Assembly: GCF_036320965.1 (NCBI RefSeq)
Contig: NC_092230.1
Location: 48,971,594-49,035,593 of the forward strand
DNA: 64,000 nucleotides
Reading direction: 5' to 3'
Origin: Panulirus ornatus
Taxonomy: Eukaryota; Arthropoda; Malacostraca; Decapoda; Palinuridae
Part shown: positions 12,297 through 21,267 of the stretch, piece by piece
How positions within the stretch are numbered: the first letter of the stretch is position 1
Layout: every line of letters begins with the position of its first letter
Notes under the pieces: generated by a model
The model's database searches: none
What the model was told of the DNA's origin: nothing
The model's input: the letters and a program-made list of their open reading frames with translations, nothing else
Position numbers and translations under genes: made by a program

Positions 12297-12299
<3 letters not shown>
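8980..12299 (-). mobile_element. LINE-A copy L6, essentially full length
   Basis: Reading the - strand: the 5' UTR begins 'TATCCCTGGGGATAGGGGT' at about 12299, the start codon is at 12171, a single long frame follows to the stop at 9175, and the short-form 3' UTR runs to the oligo-A tail at about 8980. About 3.3 kb in total. It is the only copy here with both ends, so it defines the family: APE endonuclease then RT then C-terminal domain in one ORF with short UTRs, the organisation of RTE-type non-LTR retrotransposons. A (TA)n tract abuts its 5' end. No target-site duplication was identified. Confidence 0.9.
9175..12171 (-). pseudogene. LINE-A polyprotein: APE endonuclease-reverse transcriptase, one amber stop
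   Basis: The frame is 999 codons including the final stop. Endonuclease (12171 to about 11390): 'LNVCGCNQEVKKGEIGSMFE', 'LALSETKL' (catalytic Glu), 'VIVMGDLNAKVSN' (Asp/Asn), 'GGMSDHYLVEAKVKI' (terminal Asp-His). Linker, then RT: 'AGLDGIAVEFIKKGG', 'IVPLYKGKGDKSECSNYRG', 'FMDLEKAYDRVDRDALW' (first catalytic Asp), '[13 protein letters not shown]', 'FADDTALV' near 9935-9946, 'FRYLGVDLAADG'. C-terminal domain: 'LKWFGHMERMSEERLTKRI', 'GRPNWRWKDGVKKIL'. The only disruption seen is TAG at 11059-11061 (CTA on +), where all other copies have CAG in the context 'GRFLQGK'. A start at ATG 12171 gives 'MGNRRRSHAGS'. Known of the family: nicks DNA and performs target-primed reverse transcription. Inference: very recently inactivated. 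Confidence 0.88.

Positions 12300-12351
<52 letters not shown>
12299..12351. repeat. (TA)n tract
   Basis: Pure TA array between the 5' end of copy L6 and the truncated fragment L7. Confidence 0.95.
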
Positions 12352-12353
<2 letters not shown>

Positions 12354-12987
12354 TTCAAGGCCCCCAGAATTTTCGCCCCCTCCCCCACCCTATGATCCAC
12401 TTCTGCTTCCATGGTTCCATCCGCTGCCAGATCCACTCCCAGATATCTAAAACACTTCACTTCCTCCAGTTTTTCTCCATTCAAACTCACCTCCCAATTG
12501 ACTTGACCCTCAACCCTACTGTACCTAATAACCTTGCTCTTATTCACATTTACTCTTAGCTTTCTTCTTCCACACACTTCACCAAACTCAGTCACCAGCT
12601 TCTGCAGTTTCTCACATGAATCAGCCACCAGCGCTGTATCATCAGCGAACAACAACTGACTCACTTCCCAAGCTCTCTCATCCCCAACAGACTTCATACT
12701 TGCCCCTCTTTCCAAAACTCTTGCATTTACCTCCCTAACAACCCCATCCATAAACAAATTAAACAACCATGGAGACATCACACACCCCTGCCGCAAACCT
12801 ACATTCACTGAGAACCAATCACTTTCCTCTCTTCCTACACGTACACATGCCTTACATCCTCGATAAAAACTTTTCACTGCTTCTAACAACTTGCCTCCCA
12901 CACCATATATTCTTAATACCTTCCACAGAGCATCTCTATCAACTCTATCATATGCCTTCTCCAGATCCATAAATGCTACATACAAAT

Positions 12988-12990
<3 letters not shown>
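12351..12990 (-). mobile_element. LINE-A internal fragment L7, no ends, TA tract on both sides
   Basis: Encodes RT from 'MDLYVAFMDLEKAYDRVD' to 'GAKILGALKN' with no stop. Both the 5' side (12990) and the 3' side (12351) break into (TA)n arrays, so it has neither a 5' end nor a 3' tail. Retrotransposition normally leaves the 3' end, so this piece needs another explanation such as recombination through TA tracts or misassembly. Confidence 0.85.

Positions 12991-13056
<66 letters not shown>
12990..13056. repeat. (TA)n tract
   Basis: Pure TA array adjoining 'ATGGATTTGTATGTAGC' of fragment L7. Confidence 0.95.
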
Positions 13057-13059
<3 letters not shown>

Positions 13060-13285
13060 AAGTAAAGGGATAAAGGGCACAAGTCACCCTCGACGACCTC
13101 ACCACTCTAAAGCGACACAATCAGGTTAGCAGCCTATGTCCTGGAAAACGTATTTACAATTCTCTCTCTTATCAAGTGATCTAATCTATATAAAACAGTG
13201 GCGGCTGGTATGTTATATAGTCTGGTTCTCTTTTATTCAGTTTTGACAATGTAATTATTCGAAAGTGCTGGAAACCCTGGACACA

Positions 13286-13289
<4 letters not shown>
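13057..13289. other. Unassigned spacer
   Basis: Non-repetitive in this window; no coding signal. Probably ancestral intron sequence. Confidence 0.4.

Positions 13290-13355
<66 letters not shown>
13290..13355. repeat. (TA)n tract
   Basis: Pure TA array followed by a LINE-A 3' UTR fragment. Confidence 0.95.
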
Positions 13356-13356
<1 letters not shown>

Positions 13357-13358
<2 letters not shown>

Positions 13359-13505
13359 GCACAGACATATACATACATACACATGTACATATTCATACTT
13401 GCTGCCTTTATTCATTCCCATCACCACCCCGCCACACATGAAATAGTATCCCCCTTCCCCCGTGGGGTAGCGCTAGGAAAAGACAATAGGTCACTTTCAT
13501 TCACA
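13357..13505 (-). mobile_element. LINE-A long-form 3' UTR fragment
   Basis: Matches the inner part of the long 3' UTR (the 'TTCATTCCCATC' and 'GCGCTAGGAAAAGACAA' blocks on +). It lies immediately before a + strand LINE-A copy, so the two could be one 5'-inverted or rearranged insertion. Confidence 0.7.
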
Positions 13506-13510
13506 CTTGC

Positions 13511-14606
13511 ATGCAAGGGTGGCGGGGGACAATAAATTGGGAGGTAAGTTTGAATGGAGAAAAACTGGAGGAAGTGAAGTATTTTAGATATATGGGAATG
13601 GATTTGGTGGCAGATGGAACCATGGAAACTGAAGTGAGTCACAGGGTGGGGGAGCGGGCAAAGGTTCTGGGAGCATTGAAGAATGGGTGGAAGGCGAGAA
13701 CGTAATCTCATAGAGCAAAAATGGGTATGTTTGAAGGAATAGTGGTTCCAACAATGTTATGCGGTTGTAAGGCACGGGCTATAGATAGGGTTGTGCAGAG
13801 GAGGGTGGCTGTGTTGGAAATGAGATGTTTCAGGACAATATGTGGTGTGAGGTGGTTTGATCAAGTAAGTAATGAAAGGGTAAGAGAGATGTGTGGTGAT
13901 AAAAAGAGTGTGGTTGAGAGAGCAAAAGAGGGTGTATTGAAATGGTTTCGTCACATGGAGAGAATGAATGAGGAAAGATTGACAAAGAGAATATATGTGT
14001 CAGAGGTGGAGGGAACGAGAGGTGGGAGACCAAATTGGAGGTGGAAGGATGGATTGAAAAAGATTTTGAGCAATCGGGGCCTGAACATGCAGGAGGGCGA
14101 AAGGCATATAGGGAATAGAGTGAATTGGAATGATGTGGTATACCGGGGTCGATGTGCTGTCAAATGGATTGAACTAGGGCATGTGAAGTGTCTGCTGTAA
14201 AAGATGGAAAGTTTTGTGGGGCCTGGATGTGGAAAGGGAGCTATGATTTTGGGGCATTACGCATGACAGCTAGAGACTGAGTGTGTGTGAATGTGGCCTT
14301 TGTTGTCTTTTCGTAGCACTGCCTCGCACGCACGCGGGGGGGATGCCATTTCATGTGTGGCGGGATGGTGGTGGGAATGGATGAAGGCAGCATGTATGAA
14401 TATGTAAATGTGTATATATGTATATGTCTGTGTATGTATATGTATGTATACGTTGAAATGTATAGGTATGTATATGTGTGTGTGTGTGTGTGTGTGGGCG
14501 TTTATGTATATTCATTTGTATGTTGGTGGGTTGGGCCATTCTTTCGTTTGTTTCCTTCCGCTACCTCGCCAATACGGGAGACAGCGACAAAGTATAATAG
14601 ATAGAA
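13511..14606 (+). mobile_element. LINE-A copy L8, C-terminal half, diverged
   Basis: Starts near 'INWEVSLNGEKLEEVKYFRY', interrupted by a stop near 13703-13705 (after 'KART'), then open from 'MGMFEGIVVPTMLCG' to past the usual stop, which is CGA here. Long 3' UTR ending 'GAGACAGCGACAAAGTATAA' at about 14600. An older subfamily member. Tail-to-tail with copy L9. Confidence 0.85.
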
Positions 14607-14624
14607 ATATGTTTATTTACATAT

Positions 14625-15994
14625 TTTGCTTTGTCGCTGTCTCCCGCGTTTGTGAGGTAGCGCAAGGAAACAAACGAAAGAAATGGCCCAACCCACCCCA
14701 TACACATGTATATACATACACGTCCACACACGCAAATATACATACCCATACATCTCAATGTGCACATATATATACACACACAGACACATACATATATACA
14801 CATGCACACAATTCACACTGTCTGCCTTTATTCATTCCCATCGCCACCTCGCCACACATGGAATAACATCCCCCTCCCCCCTCATGTGTGCGAGGTAGCT
14901 CTAGGAAAAGACAACAAAGGCCCCATTTGTTCACACTCAGTCTCTAACTGTCATCCAATAATGCCCGAAACCACAGCTCCCTTTCCACATCCAGGCCCCA
15001 CAGAACTTTCCATGGTTTACCCCAGACGCTTCACATGCCCTGGTTCAATCCATTGACAGCACGTCGACCCTGGTATACCACATTGAGCCAATTCACTCTA
15101 TTCCCTGTATGCCTTTCACCCTCCTGCATGTTCAGGCCCCGATCACTCAAAATCTTTTTCACTCGATCTTTCCACCTCCAATTTGGTTTCCCACTTCTTG
15201 TTCCCTCCACCTCCAACACATATATCCTCTTGGTCAATCTTTCCTCACTCATTCTCTCCATGTGCCCAAACCATTTCAAAACACCCTCTTCTGCTCTCTC
15301 AACCACGCTCTTTTTATTTCCACACATCTCTCTTACCCTTACATCACTTACTCGATCAAACCACCTCACACCACATATTGTCCTGAAACATCTCATTTCC
15401 AGCACATCCACCCTCCTGCGCACAACTCTATCCATAGCCCACGCCTCGCAACCATACAACATTGTTGGAACCACTATTCCTTCAAATGTACCCATTTTTG
15501 CTTTCCGAGATAATGTTCTTGACTTCCACACATTCTTCAAGGCTCCCAGGATTTTTGCCCCCTCCCCCACCCTATGATTCACTTCCGCTTCCATGGTTCC
15601 ATCCGCTGCCAGATCCACTCCCAGATATCTAAAACACTTTACTTCCTCCAGTTTTTCTCCATTGAAACTTACCTCCCAATTGACTTGACCCTCAACCCTA
15701 CTGTACCTAATAACCTTGCTCTTATTCTCATTTACTCTTAACTTTCTTCTTTCACACACTATACCGAACTCAGTCACCAGCTTCTGCAGTTTCTCACATG
15801 AATCAGCCACCAGTGCTGTATCATCAGCGAACAACAACTGACTCACTTCCCAAGCTCTCTCATCCCCAACAGACTTCATACTTGCCCCTCTTTCCAAAAC
15901 TCTTGCATTCATCTCCCTAACAACCCCATCCATAAACAAATTAAACAACCATGGAGACATCACACACCCATGCCGCAAACCTACATTCACTGAA
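14625..15994 (-). mobile_element. LINE-A copy L9, 5' truncated, inverted relative to L8
   Basis: The - strand frame is open from '[20 protein letters not shown]' (15990) to a late stop at 15031-15033; the usual TGA is CGA, adding 'RAVNGLNQGM'. FADDTALV intact. Long 3' UTR. The 5' break at 15994 abuts a short TA tract. Tails of L8 and L9 are about 18 bp apart, giving an inverted repeat of about 1 kb arms. Confidence 0.87.
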
Positions 15995-16009
15995 ATATAT
16001 ATATATATT

Positions 16010-16180
16010 CATATTATACTTTGTCGCTGTCTCCCATGTTAGTGAGGTATGTATGTATGTATACGTGCGTGTGTAGGTGTTTATGTATATATATGTGTAT
16101 GTGGGTGGGTTGGGTCATTCATTGTCTGTTTCCTTGCACTACCTTGCTGACGTGGGAGACAGCAGTTAAGTATAATGATA
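16010..16180. mobile_element. Two opposed LINE-A tail fragments (fold-back)
   Basis: 16013-16045 matches the 3' tail on the - strand ('TTTGTCGCTGTCTCCCATG') and 16046-16180 the tail on the + strand ('CGTGGGAGACAGCAGTTAAG'). Together they make a short inverted repeat. Confidence 0.65.
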
Positions 16181-16199
16181 AAGAAATGAATGATATGTA

Positions 16200-16224
<25 letters not shown>

Positions 16225-16233
<9 letters not shown>

Positions 16234-16850
16234 TATACTTTGTCGCTGTCTCCCGCGTTTGCAAGGTAGCGCAAGGAAACAGACGAAAGAAATGGCCCAA
16301 CCCCCCCCCATACACATGTATATACATACGTCCACACACGCAAATATACATACCTACACAGCTTTCCATGGTTTACCCCAGACGCTTCACATGCCTTGAT
16401 TCAATCCACTGACAGCACGTCAACCCCGGTATAACACATCGCTCCAATTCACTCTATTCCTTGCCCTCCTTTCACCCTCCTGCATGTTCAGGCCCCGATC
16501 ACACAAAATCTTTTTCACTCCATCTTTCCACCTCCAATTTGGTCTCCCTCTTCTCCTTGCTCCCTCCACCTCCGACACATATATCCTCTTGGTCAATCTT
16601 TCCTCACTCATCCTCTCCATGTGCCCAAACCACTTCAAAACACCCTCTTCTGCTCTCTCAACCACGCTCTTTTTATTTCCACACATCTCTCTTACCCTTA
16701 CGTTACTCACTCGATCAAACCACCTCACACCACACATTGTCCTCAAACATCTCATTTCCAGCACATCCATCCTCCTGCGCACAACTCTATCCATAGCCCA
16801 CGCCTCGCAACCATACAACATTGTTGGAACCACTATTCCTTCAAACATAC

Positions 16851-16851
<1 letters not shown>
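16225..16851 (-). mobile_element. LINE-A copy L10, C-terminal part, short 3' UTR
   Basis: Coding from 'MGMFEGIVVPTMLYGCEAW' to 'RVNWSDVLYRG' stop with no disruption; oligo-A tail (oligo-T on +, about 16217-16233). The 5' break at 'ATGGGTATG' meets a (TA)n tract; copy L14 (26050) breaks at the same LINE position. Confidence 0.87.

Positions 16852-16922
<71 letters not shown>
16851..16922. repeat. (TA)n tract
   Basis: Pure TA array between LINE-A copy L10 and the SINE cluster. Confidence 0.95.
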
Positions 16923-16924
<2 letters not shown>

Positions 16925-17038
16925 TTTCTTTCTTTTAAACTATTCGCCATTTCCCGCGTTAGCGAGGTAGCGCTAAGAACAGAGGACTGGGCCTTTTTTG
17001 GAATATCCTCAACTGGCCCCCTCTGTTCCTTCTTTTGG

Positions 17039-17068
<30 letters not shown>
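16925..17068 (-). mobile_element. SINE-like element S1, 3' half
   Basis: - strand orientation: 'GGCGAATAGTTT' tail at the left, 'GCGAGGTAGCG' core on +, 'AACAGAGGACTGGGCC' on +, and 'TTCTTTTGGAAAATTT' followed by a 24-bp A run on +. The head module is absent. Confidence 0.75.
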
Positions 17069-17069
<1 letters not shown>

Positions 17070-17286
17070 TACTTCCCACGTATTCCCTGCGTGTCATAGA
17101 AGGCGACTAAAAGGGGAGGGAGCGGGGGGCTGGAAATCCTCCCCTCTCGTTTTTTTTTTTTAATTTTCCAAAAGGAGGAACAGAGGGGGGCCAGGTGAGG
17201 ATGTCCCACAAAGGCCCAGTCCTCTGTTCTTAACGCTACCTCACTAACGTGGGAAATGGCGAATAGTTTAAAAGAAAAGAAAGAAA

Positions 17287-17287
<1 letters not shown>
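17069..17287 (+). mobile_element. SINE-like element S2, nearly full length
   Basis: Head 'TACTTCCCACGTATTCCCTG', 'GGCGACTAAAAGGGGAGGGA', oligo-T, 'AATTTTCCAAAAGGAGGAAC', 'CAGTCCTCTGTTCTTAACG', then the tail 'GGGAAATGGCGAATAGTTT'. Lacks only the first ~25 bp. Opposed to S1. Confidence 0.8.

Positions 17288-17334
<47 letters not shown>
17288..17334. repeat. (TA)n tract
   Basis: Pure TA array separating SINE copies S2 and S3. Confidence 0.95.
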
Positions 17335-17339
<5 letters not shown>

Positions 17340-17440
17340 TGGGCCAGGTGAGGGTATTCCCTCAAAGGCCCAGGCCTCTGTTCTTAACGCTACCTCGCTA
17401 ATGCGGGAAATGGCGAATAGTTTGAAAGAAAGAAAGATAT
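17335..17440 (+). mobile_element. SINE-like element S3, 3' half
   Basis: From 'GGGCCAGGTGAGGGTATTCC' to 'GCGGGAAATGGCGAATAGTT' plus A-rich tail; the head is missing and a TA tract lies at the break. Confidence 0.78.
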
Positions 17441-17461
17441 ATATATATATATTTTTTTTTT

Positions 17462-17690
17462 TTTTAACTATTCGCCATTTCCCGCGTTAGCGAGGTAGCG
17501 TTAAGAACAGAGGACTGGGCCTTTTTTGGAATATCCTCACCTGGCCCCCTCTGTTCCTTCTTTTGGAAAATTAAAAAAAAAAGAGAGGGGAGGATTTCCA
17601 GCCCCCCGCTCCCTCCCCTTTTAGTCGCCTTCTACGACACGCAGGGAATACGTGGGAAGTATTCTTAATCCCCTATCCCCAGGGATAATA
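17462..17690 (-). mobile_element. SINE-like element S4, full length (~229 bp)
   Basis: On the - strand it starts 'TATCCCTGGGGATAGGGGAT', the same head as LINE-A copy L6, continues through 'GTAGAAGGCGACTAAAAGGG', 'GGAAATCCTCCCCTCTC', oligo-T, 'AATTTTCCAAAAGAAGGAAC', and ends 'CGCTAACGCGGGAAATGG' and 'CGAATAGTT' plus oligo-A. It is the reference copy of the family here. No tRNA-type B box was seen. Confidence 0.82.
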
Positions 17691-17697
17691 TATATGT

Positions 17698-19304
17698 ATT
17701 GTTGACTGGTTGGTAAGGTTATTTAATGTATGTATGACTCATGGTGAGGTGCCTGAGGATTGGCGGAATGCGTGCATAGTGCCATTGTACAAAGGCAAAG
17801 GGGATAAGAGTGAGTGCTCAAATTACAGAGGTATAAGTTTGTTGAGTATTCCTGGTAAATTATATGGGAGGGTATTGATTGAGAGGGTGAAGGCATGTAC
17901 AGAGCATCAGATTGGGGAAGAGCAGTGTGGTTTCAGAAGTGGTAGAGGATGTGTGGATCAGGTGTTTACTTTGAAGAATGTATGTGAGAAATACTTAGAA
18001 AAGCAAATGGATTTGTATGTAGCATTTATGGATCTGGAGAAGGCATATGATAGAGTTGATAGAGATGCTCTGTGGAAGGTATTAAGAATATATGGTGTGG
18101 GAGGCAAGTTGTTAGAAGCAGTGAAAAGTTTTTATCGAGGATGTAAGGCATGTGTACGTGTAGGAAGAGAGGAAAGTGATTGGTTCTCAGTGAATGTAGG
18201 TTTGCGGCAGGGGTGTGTGATGTCTCCATGGTTGTTTAATTTGTTTATGGATGGGGTTGTTAGGGAGGTAAATGCAAGAGTCTTGGAAAGAGGGGCAAGT
18301 ATGAAGTCTGTTGGGGATGAGAGAGCTTGGGAAGTGAGTCAGTTGTTGTTCGCTGATGATACAGCGCTGGTGGCGGATTCATGTGAGAAACTGCAGAAGC
18401 TGGTGACGGAGTTTGGTAAAGTGTGTGGAAGAAGAAAGTTAAGAGTAAATGTGAATAAGAGCAAGGTTATTAGGTACAGTAGGGCTGAGGGTCAAGTCAA
18501 TTGGGAGGTGAGTTTGAATGGTGAAAAACTGGAGGAAGTGAAGTGTTTTAGATATCTGGGAGTGGATCTGTCAGTGGATGGAACCATGGAAGCGGAAGTG
18601 GATCATAGGGTGGGGGAGGGGGCAAAAATTTTGGGAGCCTTGAAAAATGTGTGGAAGTCGAGAACATTATCCCGGAAAGCAAAAATGGGTATGTTTGAAG
18701 GAATAGTAGTTCCAACAATGTTGTATGGTTGCGAGGCGTGGGCTATGGATAGAGTTGTGCGCAGGAGGATGGATGTGCTGGAAATGAGATGTTTGAGGAC
18801 AATGTGTGGTGTGAGGTGGTTTGATCGAGTAAGTAACGTAAGGGTAAGAGAGATGTGTGGAAATAAAAAGAGCGTGGTTGAGAGAGCAGAAGAGATTGTT
18901 TTAAAATGGTTTGGGCACATGGAGAGAATGAGTGAGGAAAGATTGACCAAGAGGATATATGTGTCGGAGGTGGAGGGAACGAGGAGAAGAGGGAGACCAA
19001 ATTGGAGGTGGAAAGATGGAGTGAAAAAGATTTTGTGTGATCGGGGCCTGAACATGCAGGAGGGTGAAAGGAGGGCAAGGAATAGAGTGAATTGGAGCGA
19101 TGTGGTATACAGGGGTTGACGTGCTGTCAGTGGATTGAATCAAGGCATGTGAAGCGTCCGGGGTAAACCATGGAAAGCTGTGTAGGTATGTATATTTGTG
19201 TGTGTGGACGTGTGTATGTACATGTGTATGGGGGGGGTTGGGCCATTTCTTTCGTCTGTTTCCTTGCGCTACCTCGCAATACGCGGGAGACAGCGACAAA
19301 GTAT

Positions 19305-19319
<15 letters not shown>
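17698..19319 (+). mobile_element. LINE-A copy L11, 5' truncated, intact RT to end
   Basis: Begins at 'GTATTGTTGACTGGTTGG'. The frame is open from the RT N-terminus ('IVPLYKGKGDKSECSNYRG') through 'FMDLEKAYDRVDRDALW', 'FADDTALV' and the C-terminal domain to the stop at 19117-19119. Short 3' UTR and an oligo-A tail (19304-19319) running into TA. Lacks the endonuclease and the first part of RT. Copies L12 and L25a begin at or near the same LINE position. Confidence 0.9.

Positions 19320-19354
<35 letters not shown>
19320..19354. repeat. (TA)n tract
   Basis: TA array lying between the oligo-A tail of copy L11 and the truncated head of copy L12. Confidence 0.93.
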
Positions 19355-19357
<3 letters not shown>

Positions 19358-20984
19358 GGGTGACTGTATTGTTGACTGGTTGGTAAGGTTATTTAATGTA
19401 TGTATGACTCATGGTGAGGTGCCTGAGGATTGGCGGAATGCGTGCATAGTGCCATTGTACAAAGGCAAAGGGGATAAGAGTGAGTGCTCAAATTACAGAG
19501 GTATAAGTTTGTTGAGTATTCCTGGTAAATTATATGGGAGGGTATTGATTGAGAGGGTGAAGGCATGTACAGAGCATCAGATTGGGGAAGAGCAGTGTGG
19601 TTTCAGAAGTGGTAGAGGATGTGTAGATCAGGTGTTTGCTTTGAAGAATGTATGTGAGAAATACTTAGAAAAGCAAATGGATTTGTATGTAGCATTTATG
19701 GATCTGGAGAAGGCATATGATAGAGTTGATAGAGATGCTCTGTGGAAGGTATTAAGAATATATGGTGTGGGAGGCAAGTTGTTAGAAGCAGTGAAAAGTT
19801 TTTATCGAGGATGTAAGGCATGTGTACGTGTAGGAAGAGAGGAAAGTGATTGGTTCTCAGTGAATGTAGGTTTGCGGCAGGGGTGTGTGATGTCTCCATG
19901 GTTGTTTAATTTGTTTATGGATGGGGTTGTTAGGGAGGTGAATGCAAGAGTTTTGGAAAGAGGGGCAAGTATGAAGTCTGTTGGGGATGAGAGAGCTTGG
20001 GAAGTGAGTCAGTTGTTGCTCGCTGATGATACAGCGCTGGTGGCTGATTCATGTGAGAAACTGCAGAAGCTGGTGACTGAGTTTGTAAAGTGTGTGGAAG
20101 AAGAAAGTTAAGAGTAAATGAGAATAAGAGCAAGGTTATTAGGTACAGGAGGGTTGAGGGTCAAGTCAATTGGGAGGTGAGTTTGAATGGAGAAAAACTG
20201 GAGGAAGTGAAGTGTTTTAGATATCTGGGAGTGGATCTGGCAGCGGATGGAACCATGGAAGCGGAAGTGGATCATAGGGTGGGGGAGGGGGCGAAAATTC
20301 TGGGAGCCTTGAAGAATGTGTGGAAGTCGAGAACATTATCTCGGAAAGCAAAAATGGGTATGTTTGAAGGAATAGTGGTTCCAACAATGTTGTATGGTTG
20401 CGAGGCGTGGGCTATGGATAGAGTTGTGCACAGGAGGATGGCTGTGCTGGAAATGAGATGTTTGAGGACAATGTGTGGTGTGAGGTGGTTTGATCGAGTG
20501 AGTAACGTAAGGGTAAGAGAGATGTGTGGAAATAAAAAGAGCGTGGTTGAGAGAGCAGAAGAGGGTGTTTTGAAGTGGTTTGGGCACATGGAGAGAATGA
20601 GTGAGGAAAGATTGACCAAGAGGATATATGTTTCGGAGGTGGAGGGAACGAGGAGAAGAGGGAGACCAAATTGGAGGTGGAAAGATGGAGTGAAAAAGAT
20701 TTTGTGTGATCGGGGCCTGAACATGCAGGAGGGTGAAAGGAGGGCAAGGAATAGAGTGAATTGGAGCAATGTGGTATACCGGGGTTGACGTGCTGTCAGT
20801 GGATTGAATCAAGGCATGTGAAGCGTCTGGGGTAAACCATGGAAAGCTGTGTAGGTATGTATATTTGCGTGTGTGGACGTATGTATATACATGTGTATGG
20901 GGGTGGGTTGGGCCATTTCTTTCGTCTGTTTCCTTGCGCTACCTCGCAAACGCGGGAGACCGGCAAAGTATAATAAAAAATATA

Positions 20985-20985
<1 letters not shown>
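19355..20985 (+). mobile_element. LINE-A copy L12, 5' truncated, one frameshift
   Basis: Starts 'AAGGGGGTGACTG', about 15 nt upstream of the L11 break. The frame is open to 'KLQKLVTEF', then a 1-nt deletion (TTTGTAAAG instead of TTTGGTAAAG, about 20085) shifts the frame; the rest is open in the next frame to the stop at about 20788. Catalytic block reads LLADDTALV instead of LLFADDTALV. Short 3' UTR, tail with a small deletion. Direct tandem with L11. Confidence 0.88.

Positions 20986-21051
<66 letters not shown>
20986..21051. repeat. (TA)n tract
   Basis: TA array following the A-rich tail of copy L12. Confidence 0.94.
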
Positions 21052-21055
<4 letters not shown>

Positions 21056-21069
21056 CTTTCTTTCTTTTT

Positions 21070-21180
21070 TCTTTCATACTATTCGCCATTTCCCGCATTA
21101 GCGAGGTAGTGTTAAGAACAGAGGACTGGGCCTTTGAGGGAATATCCTCACCTGGCCCCCCTTCTCTGTTCCTTCTTTTG

Positions 21181-21197
<17 letters not shown>
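21070..21197 (-). mobile_element. SINE-like element S5, 3' half
   Basis: 'ACTATTCGCCATTTCCCGCA' to 'TTCCTTCTTTTG' plus A run on +; head missing, TA tract on the broken side. Confidence 0.75.

Positions 21198-21264
<67 letters not shown>
21198..21264. repeat. (TA)n tract
   Basis: TA array joined directly to the outer end of the inverted half of LINE-A copy L13. Confidence 0.94.

Positions 21265-21267
<3 letters not shown>

Noticed and set aside
17462..17690. tRNA or 5S origin for the SINE head
   Set aside because: No convincing A box or B box (GGTTCGANNCC) was seen, and the head aligns instead with the LINE-A 5' UTR.
18026..18229. Recurrent ~67-aa frame '[14 protein letters not shown]' opposite the LINE RT
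   Set aside because: Antisense shadow of the conserved RT segment. It recurs only because the LINE recurs.
20272..20769. Recurrent antisense frames of 111-165 aa such as 'MFRPRSHKIFFTPSFHLQF'
   Set aside because: Antisense of the LINE-A C-terminal domain; no independent evidence of coding.
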